Below are positions 27,991 through 39,700 of a DNA stretch of 46,301 nucleotides, piece by piece; position 1 is the stretch's first letter, and every line of letters starts with the position of its first letter. Location of the stretch: NCBI GenBank assembly GCA_016710435.1, contig JADJVV010000008.1, forward strand, positions 1-46,301, in the 5' to 3' direction. The position numbers were made by a program, and so were the translations under genes. This stretch comes from Hyphomicrobiales bacterium (GTDB lineage: Bacteria > Pseudomonadota > Alphaproteobacteria > Rhizobiales > Aestuariivirgaceae). The notes under the pieces are model-generated. The model was not told the origin of the DNA and did not search any database. It was given only the letters and a program-made list of their open reading frames with translations.

Positions 27991-30645
27991 GTGGCGGCAA
28001 ACCTTCGAACGCTCCAGAAGTCATTCACCGGCGGCGAGGTGTCTCCCGAATTCTGGGCTCGCGCCGACGACGCGAAGTATCAGGCCGGTCTGGCTATCGC
28101 ACGCAATTTCATCGTCAAGCCGCAGGGGCCGATCGAGAACCGCGCCGGCTTTCAGTTCGTGCATTCGACCAAGGACTCGGCCAAGCTTGCGCGTCTGATA
28201 CCGTTCATCTACTCGACTGACCAATCGATTGCCATCGAGTTCGGCGACCAGTACCTGCGGTTTCATACAGATGGCGCGACGCTGCTGACGCCTTCCGCAT
28301 CGGCGTGGTCGAACGCCAGCAACACGGTAACGATCAGCGTTTCAACATCGGCCGTTGTCACGATCACTACTGCCAATCCAGGTGTCGTGACATGGAACGC
28401 GCATGGAATGGCGAACGGTGATCCCGTTGCCTTCACCACGACCGGCAAGCTTCCAGGCCTGACGGCGGGCCTGACCTACTACGTCCGTGACGTGACCGCC
28501 AACACGTTCAAGATCGCCGCAACGGTCGGCGGTACGGCATTGAGCACTTTCGTCAGCTCGAGCGGGACGCAGACTGCGCACAAGTTGACGGCAGGCGTAG
28601 TGACCTGGGCAGCCCATGGCCTGGCCAACGGAACGCCGCTGTTGCTGACTACTACCGGCGCACTGCCTTCTCGCTTGACCGCCAACGGCGTCTATTACGT
28701 GATCAACGCCGCGACTAACACGTTTGGACTCGCCGAATCGGTCGGCGGGGCCGGCGTGCATACATTCGGCAGCCAGTCAGGCACGCACACGGCGGCGCGC
28801 TGGTATCTGGTCGGTGATCTGGTCGCCTCCGGCGGCTCGACGTATTACTGCATCCTCGGCCACACCAACCAAGTGCCGCCGAACGCGACCTATTGGTATC
28901 TCGAGCCGGCGAGCGGCGAATACGAGATACCGACTCCATACGCAGACGAGGATGTCGCCAACATTCACTATGTTCAGTCGGCTGACGTGCTGACTTTGGT
29001 GCACCCAGGCTACGCACCGCGCGAGTTGCGACGCTACAGTGCTACCAACTGGCAGATGTCTGCGATTGCCTTCGCCAGCGCACAGACGCCACCTGGGACA
29101 GCAACCGCCACCGCAACAGGCGGTACTGGCACCGACTACGCCTATGTCGTTACCTCTGTGGACTCGAAGGGCTTCGACGAATCTATCGCTTCGACCATCG
29201 GCTACTGCGACGGCAACCTGTTCGCCGCAGGGGCTTACAACACCGTGACGTGGAACGCAATGGCGGGGGTAACGCGCTACCGCGTCTATCGCAAGAGCGG
29301 CGGGCTGTTCGGCTACGTCGGCCAGGCTGACGATGCGACATCGTTCACAGACGACAATATCGCGCCTGATCTGTCGCGCACCCCACCGATCGCGCAGACC
29401 CTGTTCGAGTCGACAGGCAACTATCCTGCAGCAGTGAGCTACTTCGAACAGCGGCGCGTATTCGCCGGAACCACGGACGAATCACAAAATATCTGGATGA
29501 CCAAGAGCGGCACCGAGTCCAACATGGACTATTCTCTGCCGATCAAGGACGACGATTCCATCCAGTTCCGCATTGCGGCGCGCGAGGCCAGCACCATTCG
29601 TCATGTGGTTCCGCTTTCTGATCTGGTGTTCCTGTCCAGTTCCACGGAATTTTCGTCGGTCAGTTCGGACGCGCTCACGCCGGAGACGATCAACGTCAAG
29701 CCGCAGTCCTACATCGGTGCGAACAACGTGCAACCGGTGATTGTTTCCAACAATGTGATCTACGGGGCTGCGCGCGGCGGGCATGCGCGCGAGATGGCAT
29801 ATGCCTGGCAGAACAAGGGCTACATCAGCGGCGATTTGTCGCTGCGTGCGCCGCACCTGTTCGACGATCTGCAGGTTGTCGACATGGCCTATCAGAAGGC
29901 GCCCTATCCGGTCGTGTGGCTGGTCTCGAGCAACGGCAGCCTGCTCTCATTTACTTACGTCCCGGAGCAACAAGTAGGCGCCTGGGCGAGGCACGACACG
30001 GACGGCGCATTCGAGGCCTGCTGCGTGGTGCCTGAAGGTGACCAGGACGTGCTCTACGTCGTCGTCCGCCGCACCATCAACGGCCAGACGAAACGCTACA
30101 TCGAGCGCCTGCACCAGCGCAGCACGGCCGACCAGGCGGACTCGTTTTTCGTCGACTGCGGCCTGACCTACGACGGCGCCCCGGCGACGACGATCAGCGG
30201 ACTGGGCCACCTCGAAGGGAAAACTGTCTCTATCCTCGGGGATGGCGCCGTGATGGCGCAGGAAGTAGTGACGGCTGGCGCGATCACCCTGCCACAGGCG
30301 GTCAGTGTGGCGCACATTGGCCTTCCATACATCGCCGATATCCAGACCCTGCCGCTATGGATCGAGACAGAAGCGCTCGGCCAGACGCGCGAAAAGAACG
30401 TGAACAAGGTCCAGTTGCGCGTCTATCGCTCGAGCGGAATCTTCGTCGGCCAGGACTTCGATCATTTGACCGAGTACAAGCAGCGCAACAATGAACCGTA
30501 TGGGTCCCCGCCCGCACTCAAGACGGCGCCTATCGATATCGTCATTAAGGGACAATGGACGCCGGATGCGCAGGTATGCATCCGGCAGATTGATCCACTA
30601 CCGCTTACCATCAGCGGTATTGCACTCGAAGTTACGGTGGCCTGA
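27991..30645 (+). CDS. Tail tubular protein B-like (T7 gp12-type) with duplicated insert
   Basis: 884 aa from GTG 27991. N-terminus RTLQKSFTGGEVSPEFWARA and ARNFIVKPQGPIENRAGFQF are typical of gp12-like nozzle proteins. Residues about 130-270 hold two tandem copies of a 71-residue domain (VVTWNAHGMANGDPV then VVTWAAHGLANGTPL, each with TYYV/VYYV and NTF). A FnIII-like segment (ATATATGGTGTDYAYVVTSV) follows. C-terminal half: YFEQRRVFAGTTDESQNIWM, GGHAREMAYAWQNKGYISGD. Forms the tail nozzle; the repeats may carry the spike attachment or sugar contact. Confidence 0.85.
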   Translation: MAANLRTLQKSFTGGEVSPEFWARADDAKYQAGLAIARNFIVKPQGPIENRAGFQFVHSTKDSAKLARLIPFIYSTDQSIAIEFGDQYLRFHTDGATLLTPSASAWSNASNTVTISVSTSAVVTITTANPGVVTWNAHGMANGDPVAFTTTGKLPGLTAGLTYYVRDVTANTFKIAATVGGTALSTFVSSSGTQTAHKLTAGVVTWAAHGLANGTPLLLTTTGALPSRLTANGVYYVINAATNTFGLAESVGGAGVHTFGSQSGTHTAARWYLVGDLVASGGSTYYCILGHTNQVPPNATYWYLEPASGEYEIPTPYADEDVANIHYVQSADVLTLVHPGYAPRELRRYSATNWQMSAIAFASAQTPPGTATATATGGTGTDYAYVVTSVDSKGFDESIASTIGYCDGNLFAAGAYNTVTWNAMAGVTRYRVYRKSGGLFGYVGQADDATSFTDDNIAPDLSRTPPIAQTLFESTGNYPAAVSYFEQRRVFAGTTDESQNIWMTKSGTESNMDYSLPIKDDDSIQFRIAAREASTIRHVVPLSDLVFLSSSTEFSSVSSDALTPETINVKPQSYIGANNVQPVIVSNNVIYGAARGGHAREMAYAWQNKGYISGDLSLRAPHLFDDLQVVDMAYQKAPYPVVWLVSSNGSLLSFTYVPEQQVGAWARHDTDGAFEACCVVPEGDQDVLYVVVRRTINGQTKRYIERLHQRSTADQADSFFVDCGLTYDGAPATTISGLGHLEGKTVSILGDGAVMAQEVVTAGAITLPQAVSVAHIGLPYIADIQTLPLWIETEALGQTREKNVNKVQLRVYRSSGIFVGQDFDHLTEYKQRNNEPYGSPPALKTAPIDIVIKGQWTPDAQVCIRQIDPLPLTISGIALEVTVA

Positions 30646-30646
30646 C

Positions 30647-31627
30647 ATGGATTTTGACATTGGCTCGTGGTTCGATAGTTTCAGCTTCGAGGATCTTGGT
30701 CAGGCGGCGCAGGTTGCCGGCGTGGCAACCTCGGCGATAGGCGCCTACTACTCGACCAGCGGCCAAGCTAGCGCGATCAATGCGCAAGCGGGTCTGGACG
30801 ACATTCAGGCGCGATCGAACTATTCCGCCTCGCTGGCGCAGATTGGCCTCGAGTCGATCAACGCGCAACTTGGCTTCGCGCAGATCAAGCACGATGCCGA
30901 CCTGTCGGTGATTCGTTCTGAGAGCGATGCCGCGACATTGCGCGCACAGGCCGGAATCGGTATGGCTCGCGCCGGCGCATCGGCGGCAAATGCTTACGCC
31001 GGGGCCGCGATCGACGACAACGAAGCGCATCTTGCAGAACTGCATGCCCAGTCATCTCTGTTGCACGGCCAATGGGACGAACAGGCCGTGCGCATGAAGA
31101 CTGCGCAGACCAAGTCGAAGCGCCGCGCATCTATGGCGGCACGCGGCATCGAACTCGGCTCCGGCACGACCGCAGCGGTGCTCACGTCCGACGAAGTCGT
31201 CGGCGAGCAGTCTGTCACGCAGGTGCGCGAGAAGGCGCTGCAGGCTGCCCTGGGCTATCGCATGGCAGCGGAGAATGCCGGGATATCGGCGGGGGCAAAG
31301 CGGGCTTCCGCCGGCGCCACGCTCATGATTGCCGGCATGGAACAGCAACTCAGCGAAGTGCGTGCGACATCGCTCACCGAAAGCGCGATTGCGGAAGCCG
31401 ACTTCAAGAAGGCTATGGCCGACGCCGGCATGCTCAACACCGAAGCGGCGCTAGAGCTGAAGAAGGTGCTGGCCGAGTCGGGCCTGTCGATGTCTGAGGC
31501 CGCCAGCGACTCAAAGCGCACGGCAGCCGACAATATGAGTCCGTGGCTGTCCGCCGGAACCTCGCTGCTCGGTGGCGTCAGCAAGGTGGCGGATAGCTGG
31601 TATCGCCTCAACAAAACGCGAGGCTGA
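30647..31627 (+). CDS. Internal virion protein, gp14-like
   Basis: 326 aa from ATG 30647, two bases after the preceding stop. N-terminus MDFDIGSWFDSFSFEDLGQA with a short hydrophobic segment (VAGVATSAIGAYYS), then a long Ala-rich coiled coil (GQWDEQAVRMKTAQTKSKRR, GTTAAVLTSDEVVGEQSV, ALGYRMAAENA), ending SPWLSAGTSLLGGVSKVADS. This is the composition of T7 gp14-like ejection proteins that cross the host outer membrane. Confidence 0.75.
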   Translation: MDFDIGSWFDSFSFEDLGQAAQVAGVATSAIGAYYSTSGQASAINAQAGLDDIQARSNYSASLAQIGLESINAQLGFAQIKHDADLSVIRSESDAATLRAQAGIGMARAGASAANAYAGAAIDDNEAHLAELHAQSSLLHGQWDEQAVRMKTAQTKSKRRASMAARGIELGSGTTAAVLTSDEVVGEQSVTQVREKALQAALGYRMAAENAGISAGAKRASAGATLMIAGMEQQLSEVRATSLTESAIAEADFKKAMADAGMLNTEAALELKKVLAESGLSMSEAASDSKRTAADNMSPWLSAGTSLLGGVSKVADSWYRLNKTRG

Positions 31628-31628
31628 C

Positions 31629-33788
31629 ATGCCGAGAATTCCATCCGATACCCCATACGCCGACACCGGCGCAATCAATGCCATACAAGTGCCGCGCGGT
31701 GCCTCGCCGGCTGAAGCAGCCTATCCAGGCCAGCAATTGCAAGAGTTCGGCAATGCGCTGACCGGCGTCGGCTCGACGTTGGTGCAGATTGCCGTGGATG
31801 AGCAAAACACGGTCAATGAAATCGCGGTCATGAACGCAATGAACAAGGCGCGGGCGACGGCGCTTGATCTTGAGTGGAATCAGGAGACCGGCTATCAGTC
31901 GCTAAAGGGCGATTCCGCGCTGACCCGGCCTGACGGAATCAGCCTGCCTGACGAGTACGGGCAGAAGCTGCAGACCTCGATAGGAGAAATCGCTGCAGGT
32001 CTCGGCAACGATCGGCAGCGGCAGGGCTTCAACCTGCGCGCCGAAGCGATGGTGTCGGAATTCAAGGGACGGACGGCGACGTACATGTCGCATGAGTTCA
32101 AGGCGCATACGCTGTCGGTGGCCGATGGCACGATCAAGATCGCTGCGAATGAAGCACAGCGCTACTGGAACAACGAGAAGAAGGTCTATACCAACCTGAA
32201 CCAGGTAAAAGCCGCGGTTATGAGCGCAGGGAAAATCCACGGGTGGTCGGCGTCCGAGAAGATCGCGCGCATGCAGATTGCGACCAGCAACGTGCATGCC
32301 AGCGTGATCGAGGCCGCACTGCAGGCCGGCAACGCCTCATACGCTTCGCGCTACCTCGCCAAGTACAGTAACGACATCACGGCCGACGATGCGCTGAAAG
32401 CTACCGGGCAGATTGACAAGGTGATGGACGTACAGCAAGCCTTGTCCGCAACCAACTGGGCGACTCAGCAACTGACCCCGCGCTTCCAGCCTACCGACTT
32501 CGACCGAATGGTGAACATCACATTCAAGACCGAATCAGGAGGTCGGCAATTCGACAAGGCCGGCAACGTCATGACTTCATCCGCGGGCGCGATCGGAATC
32601 GCACAGGTGATGCCGACGACCGGGCCAGAAGCGGCAAAGCTGGCCGGGCTGGAATGGGACCAGAAGCGATTCAAGGATGATGCCGATTACAACGCCGCGC
32701 TTGGCCGCGCCTACCTAAAGGATCAGTTGCGCATATTCCACAACAATGTGCCGATGGCCTGGGCGGCCTACAACGCAGGGGCGGGTAGGGTAAAGACCGC
32801 CATGAAAATGGCCGATATCGCCGGAAACAAGGAGGCGTGGCTGTCGTTCATGCCGGATGAGACGAAAGCGTATGTTCAGAAAAACATGCGCGCCTACGCA
32901 ACGGGGTCCGGCGCGCCACAGGCGCCGAGTGAGATGGAAATGGTCAATGTCGCCGTCGAACGACTGGGGCCGAATGCCAGGCCCGAACTGGTCAGATTGA
33001 CGCGCCAGACGGCGGAGCATCAATACGGGCTGATCGACAAGGCGCAGAAGGATCGCGACGAATCCGCGGTGATGACGGCAATGCGCGAACTAGAGCAGAA
33101 CGGCGGGCGCTTCTCGTCGCTCTCGATTGCGACGCGATCGGCTATACCGCCGAAGGAAATCGACAACCTGATGAGCTATGGCAGCCGTCTCGCAAAGGGC
33201 GATGACACGACCAACCCGGCGCTGTACCTGAAACTCACAGACGAGCGATCGTTGAAGGCGCTCACTGACGCGCAGTTCTACCGGCTGCGTGGCGAACTCT
33301 CGCAATCGGATTTCCAGCATTTCGCCAGAGAGCGGCAGAAGGAGATTTCCGGCAAAGGCTCGGACAAGCCAGATGACCTGAATACATCGGCGATCAAGCA
33401 GGTGCTCGACGATCGCCTGCGCATGCTAGGACGCGACCCGACTCCGAAGGATGGAAGCGCTGAATCGCAGTTGATCGGCGCGATGCACAAGACAGTGCGC
33501 GACTCGATCCTTAACGCCCAGACTGTGACCGGCAAGAAGATGACCGACGCCGAAGTCGAGAAGCACATAGACGGGCTGTTTTCCAAGAGTGTTTCATTTC
33601 GCAACACATTCCTTGGTATGGATATCGGCGGGCTCAAGTCGATGGGGCTGATGGGCATGGCACCTGGGGACATTCCGACCAACGTCCGCGATCAACTCAA
33701 GAAGGATTTCGCCGCTCGCGGCATCGACTCGCCGGCCGATACCGATCTGCTTGGCGCCTACTGGAAGCTGAAGCTCAGCCAACGATGA
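31629..33788 (+). CDS. Internal virion protein with lytic transglycosylase domain
   Basis: 719 aa from ATG 31629 (one base after the preceding stop). The N-terminal 290 residues are helical. Residues about 295-410 are an SLT-type transglycosylase: catalytic Glu in FKTESGG (E302), then SSAGAIGIAQVMPTTG and MAWAAYNAGAGRV. The remainder is helical with coiled-coil features. It probably cleaves peptidoglycan during DNA ejection. The start of the next gene overlaps its stop by ATGA. Confidence 0.85.
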   Translation: MPRIPSDTPYADTGAINAIQVPRGASPAEAAYPGQQLQEFGNALTGVGSTLVQIAVDEQNTVNEIAVMNAMNKARATALDLEWNQETGYQSLKGDSALTRPDGISLPDEYGQKLQTSIGEIAAGLGNDRQRQGFNLRAEAMVSEFKGRTATYMSHEFKAHTLSVADGTIKIAANEAQRYWNNEKKVYTNLNQVKAAVMSAGKIHGWSASEKIARMQIATSNVHASVIEAALQAGNASYASRYLAKYSNDITADDALKATGQIDKVMDVQQALSATNWATQQLTPRFQPTDFDRMVNITFKTESGGRQFDKAGNVMTSSAGAIGIAQVMPTTGPEAAKLAGLEWDQKRFKDDADYNAALGRAYLKDQLRIFHNNVPMAWAAYNAGAGRVKTAMKMADIAGNKEAWLSFMPDETKAYVQKNMRAYATGSGAPQAPSEMEMVNVAVERLGPNARPELVRLTRQTAEHQYGLIDKAQKDRDESAVMTAMRELEQNGGRFSSLSIATRSAIPPKEIDNLMSYGSRLAKGDDTTNPALYLKLTDERSLKALTDAQFYRLRGELSQSDFQHFARERQKEISGKGSDKPDDLNTSAIKQVLDDRLRMLGRDPTPKDGSAESQLIGAMHKTVRDSILNAQTVTGKKMTDAEVEKHIDGLFSKSVSFRNTFLGMDIGGLKSMGLMGMAPGDIPTNVRDQLKKDFAARGIDSPADTDLLGAYWKLKLSQR

Positions 33789-36700
33789 ACGACGAATTCG
33801 ACACGGCCGGCGCGGTCGATGCCTACCTGAACGACACGGGAACCAATCCGGCCTTCGACGCGCGCATTAACGTCGCGATGTCGCTCGACACGCCACCGGA
33901 CTATGAGGCCGAACTGCGCCAGGCCGCGCAGCGCACCGGCGTTCCGCTGGAATCGGCGCGCGCCTTCCCCGATGAGGTAAAGCGCCAGGCGCAGATCGAG
34001 GCGGTCGACTTCGTGCAAATGGCGAAAGACTTTCCGCACACCACGCGGTTTTTGGGCAACCTGAGCAACTCTCGGCTGGCGCATGACGACATCCCAGCCA
34101 TGACGCAAACCGAGCGCGCGTTGCGCCAGATGGGCGGCGGGGCATTAGAAGCGCTGGGTATGGAAGTGAGCGGTACCGGACAACTGCTCGACATCCTTCA
34201 GAGACGGACAATCGGAGACTTCGCGGCACGCTGGCTGCCGAAACCGCAGGCCGGCGGACGGCCTACTCCTGAGTCGCTGGTCGGACCGCTGCTCGGAGAA
34301 GGCTGGCGTGGCGCGGGCGGCATCGTCAAGGACCTGGCGCGTAAAGACGTGATGGTTCCGCCACAGCGGCAGACCTTCATCGACAAGGTGTTCGGTGGCA
34401 TCGGTCAAGTCGGCGAGCAGATCGTTACGCTCCCGATCACGCGCGGGACCAGCCTGTACGCGCAGGGCGCCGATGTCATGGCGGAGAAGATCGCGCCTGA
34501 CACCGGCGCGAGTCAGGAAGCGCGCGACCTCAGCGTTGCGACCGGGGCAATCATCACGGGGGTCACGGAACGCTGGGCGCTCGACAAGCTGCTTGGGCCG
34601 CTTGACGGGCATGTCAAGAACGCCGTCGCGGCGGCCTTGGCGCGCATCGGAATCGCCTCTGCTTCGGAAGGGGCGCAAGAGTTCACCGAAAACGTGCTGC
34701 AGGATGTCACGCGCAAGGTACTGACCAACCCGGAAGCGAAGATAGACTTCAGCCAGTCGGTCGAAGAGGGTGGCGTCGGCGCGGCAGTTGGCGGCGTGGT
34801 GCGCGCAATCGTCGAGTCTGCATTGCATGTGCGAGGGCGTGGACAACGGCAGATTCAGGCCGCTGCAGCCGCCGAACAGGATGCTGGCGCCATTGCCGCC
34901 CTGTCTCAACTTGCTGCAGCGTCCAAGGTGCGCCAGCGCGACGCCACGACCTTTGAATCATTCATCCGCCAGGCCACGGAAGACGGCCCGGTCGAGAACC
35001 TCTACATCGACGCCAACGCGCTGATGCAATCGGGGGTGGCCGATCAAGTCGCGCAACTCTCGCCGGCCGTTGCCGATCAGCTCGAGGTAGCCGCCGCGAC
35101 CGGTGGGCAGGTGCGCATTCCGACCGCCGAGTTCGCCGCCAACCTTGCCGGCCAGTTCGACCAGCAATTGATTCCGAACCTGAAGACCGATCCGCAGGGC
35201 TACAGCCAGACCGAAGCCGCCGAGTACATGCAAACACAGGGCGCGCAACTGCGGCAGGAATTCGAGCGGGTTATTGCCGAGAAGTCGGACGATGCGACAT
35301 TCAAGGCCAGCGCCGAGATGGTCAAAACGACGATCCTCGAGCAACTCAACACGGCCAACCGATTCACCGCACCCGTGCATGACGCCTATGCCTCATTCGT
35401 TGCGCAGTTCTACGCGGTCACGGCGGCGAAGATGGGTACGACACCAGAGGCGCTGTATTCGCAGTTTCCGTTGCGAGTGGCGGCGCAGGGAGTTGGTGGG
35501 GCGCAGTTCAATCAGGGCGCTGTATCTACGATTAACGATGTGCGAACGGCATGGGCTGCGGCAGGCGTCGACGGAACGGTTTACGAAGACGGCGACGTGA
35601 TTACCGTGTCGAAGATCGTAGTTCTAGATGACTTGCGCGGCCAGGGCGTCGGAACGGCTGCTATGCAGCGGCTGATCGACTATGCGGACGCGACCGGAAA
35701 GATCGTTGCGCTGAGCCCGGCGTCAGACTTCGGTGGAAACAAGAAGCGCCTAAAGGAATTCTACAAGCGCTTCGGCTTTGTGGAAAACAAGGGCAGGAAC
35801 AAAGACTTCAGCATGTCGGAATCCATGTATAGGCCGGCTGGAAACCGCGACACCTTCGACCCGAACAACCCAAACATCCTGCGCCAAGACAAGCGCGGCA
35901 GCTTCAGCCCCGATACAAACCTGATCGTCCTGCTGAAAGGCGCCGACCTGACGACCTTCTTGCACGAGACCGGGCATTTCTTCCTCGAGATGACCGCCGA
36001 CCTCGCCTCGCGCCCCGATACGCCGGTCGAGATGCAGCGGGACATGCAGACCCTTCTCGCGTGGTTCGGCGTCAGGGATATGGCCGAATGGACCGCGCTG
36101 GACTTCGAAGAGAAACGCGCCTATCACGAGAAGTGGGCCGAAGGCTTCGAACGCTACCTTTTCGAGGGAACGTCGCCATCGATCGAGATGCATGGACTGT
36201 TCCAGCGATTCCGCGCTTGGATGCTGAACGTCTACAAGTCGCTGAAGAACATGCGCGTAGAACTCACCGACGAGGTGCGCGGCGTGATGGACCGCATGCT
36301 GGCCACGACCGAGCAGATTCAGACCACGCAAATGGCGCGCTCCATGCTGCCGCTGTTCCAGACCGCAGAGCAGGCCGGCATGACGCCGGAAGCGTTCAAG
36401 GCCTACCACGACCAGGCGCTGCAGGCTACGCAGGAGGCGATCGGCACGCTTGAAGTGCGCGGCCTACGCGACATGCAGTGGCTCGCTGGCGCTCGCTCGC
36501 GGGAACTCAAGCGGCTGCAGGCCGAACAGAAGGAGGTTCGCGCCGAGACGATGATCGAAGCGCGCCGGCAGGTGATGGAACAGCCGATCTATCGGGCTTG
36601 GCAGTTTCTGACGAACAAGCTCGACCAGACAGACAAGATTGCGCCGGAAGTTAAGGCGAAGTCCAATCCGAATGTCGTTGATGAGTCTCGCGATACGTTG

Positions 36701-39700
36701 CTGACTGCAATTGCCAAGCTTGGAGGATTGAACAAGGCCGCGGTGATCGGAGAATGGGGTGCCGATCCTGCTGACAAGCCAGAATCCGGAGTCTTTGGAA
36801 AGCCTGTATTGCGCAAAAAAGGTGGCGAATCTATTGACGGCATGGCTGAGATGCTAGCGCAATACGGCTATTTGTCACTCGATGAGAACGGTAAATGGGA
36901 TCTGGCCGAGTTTGAAGAGAAGTTTGGAGCAAGTGTTAGAGGCGATGACCAGTATTCGCTGAGCGTCGATTACGGTCAGTTCGAACAGCCGGCAAAGGCG
37001 GGGGAAGGCGTCGAAGTCTCGCAGATGGGCGCAAGTCGTCTTGATAGAGCATCAGTAGTCGAGATGTACGGAAAGAACCATCCCGTAACAGAGTTTCTCA
37101 ACAGCTTGCGCATGCTGGCGAATGGCGGCTTGCATCCTGATGTTGTTGCAGAGCAGTTCGGCTTTTCCAGTGGCGATGAGATGGCGCGCACTCTGGCTAT
37201 CGTCGAGAAGCCGCAGGTTGCCATCGAAGCCCTGACCGACCAACTGATGCTGACCGAGCATGCTGACCTCGCCACACCGGAAGCGCTCGAAGATGCCGCC
37301 AATGCAGCAGTATCGAGTGCCGCCCATGCGCGCTTCGTCACGACCGAATACAACGCACTGGCGGCGGCAGCAAATCCGACCGGGCAGGCAGGTACCGACA
37401 AGAACGGTCGGCCTATCGTGCGTCCTCTGGTACCGGAAGCGGCCAAGCAGTTCGCAGCCGAGACGATCGCCCGTCAGCGTGTTCGCAACCTCAAGCCGGG
37501 GCAATACACGGCTGCAGAGTCAAAGGCCGCGCGGGCAGCCGAGAAGGCATTCAAGACCGGCGACATCGAGACCGCAGCCGCCGAGAAGCGCAACGCGGTG
37601 CTGAGTGCGTATCTGGCGAAGGCTGCATACGATGCGCGCGACAACGTAGAGCAAGGCATTCGCTACCTGAAGAAATTCGACAAGGCGAGCGCGCGCAAGG
37701 CGATCGGCGCCGACTATGGCGAGCAGATAGACGCGCTGCTCGAGCGCTTTGACCTTCGCCAGCAATCGCTCAAGGCGATCGACCGCAAAGCCAGCCTGGC
37801 GCAATGGGTCGAATCGCAGCAGTCGCAGGGTATCGAACCTGATTTGCCGCCCGGGCTGCTCGACGAGGCGCAACGCAAGTCCTACAAGGACATGACGGTC
37901 GAAGAGTTCCGCGGCTTGGTCGAGGCAGTGCAGCAGATTGAGCACCTTGGGCGGCTCAAGCGCAAGTTGCTCACGGCGCGCGACCAGCGCGACTACGAGA
38001 CAGCGCGCGACGCGATCGCTGATGGCATCATCGCGCATGCCGGGGATCGCCAAGCCAACACCCGCACGCCTGTTACTGCGCTGGGCCGTGCCGCGCTCGG
38101 TATCGCACGATTCGGCGCGGCGCATCTGAAGGCGTCGACGATTGCGCGGGTGCTGGACGGCGGCAAGGATGGCGGGCCGATGTGGGAATACTTCATGCGC
38201 ACCGCGAACGAGCGCGCCGATATGGAAACTGTCATGCGCCAACAGGCGACCGAGCGGCTTACCGAGATACTGCGGCCGGTTCTCGCGCTCGGTAGGATGG
38301 AAGGCAAGGGCACGTTTTTCCCGACGCTAAAGACCAGCCTGAACCGGGAACAGCGAATTGCGCTCGCGCTCAACACCGGCAACGCAGGCAACCTGCAGCG
38401 GCTGCTCGACGGCGAAGGCTGGTCGCGTGGTGCGATCGAGCCGGTGCTGCAGTCGCTGACCGCGGCGGAATGGGCGGCCGTGCAACAGGTCTGGGATCAC
38501 TTCGACACCTACAGAGAGGCGATCGGCGAGAAAGAGCGGCGCGTCTACGGCATCGAGCCGGAATGGATTGCGCCGCAGCAACTGACTGTAATCAGCGCCG
38601 ACGGCCAGGCTCTCACGCTGCGTGGCGGCTATTACCCGATCAAGTACGATCCGCGCGCCACGCTGCAGGCCGAACAGCATGACGACGCCGAGGCGGCCAA
38701 GGCGATGATGGCGGCCGGTTACACCTCGGCAACGACACGGCGCAGCTTCACCAAGGCGCGCGTCGCCGAAGTCAAAGGACGCCCGATCCTCTACTCGCTG
38801 ACCGGCCTCTACTCAGGCGTCAATGAGGTGATTCACGACTTGTCGTGGCATGAGTGGCTGATCGATGCGAACAAGTTGTTGCGATCGAACACCATTGACC
38901 AAGCGATTCGCGAGCACTACGGGCCGGAATGGAAGCAGCAGCTTAAGCACTGGGTCGAAGCCGTCGCGCGCGGCGACAGCGCCGAGCGGCACGCGCTCGA
39001 GGGCCTGATCGGTACGCTGCGCCACAATGTGTCGATCGCCGGGCTGGGCTTCAACGTCGTGGTTGCGGCGATTCAGCCGTTGGGCTTCAGCCAGTCGATT
39101 GTTCGCATCGGGCCGCACGCCGCCTTGCGCGGGCTGATGCGCTTCATGGCCTCGCCGCTTGAACTCTCGCGCGAGGTCAACGCCAAGTCGGTATTCATGG
39201 AAGAACGGGGCCGAACCCGTTTCCGCGAACTCAACGAACTGCGCAACCAGGTGCAGGGACAAGCGACGGTACGCCAGGTGATCGAGCGCCACGCCTTCTC
39301 GATGATGCTGGCGATGCAGCGCACGGTCGATCTGCCGACATGGTGGGGCAGCTACGACAAGGCGCTGGCCGAAGGCAACGACGAGGCGCGGGCTGTGTCG
39401 TTGGCCGATCAGGCGGTGAAGGACAGCCAGGGATCCGGGTTGGTGATGGATCAGTCGGCGATCGAGCGCGGCGGGCCGTTCGTCAAACTGTTCACGACCT
39501 TCTACACCTTCATGAACACGGCGCTTAATATCGGCGTCGAACGCACCATGACGGCCAATACGACAGCACAACGCGCGCGCCTGGCATCTGACTACCTGCT
39601 GCTCTATTTGGCGCCGCCGGTGCTCGCCGTGCTGCTCAAGCAGGCAATCATGCCGGGCGACGGCGAGCCGGACGACAAGCTGAAAAACCTGCTGGGCGAG

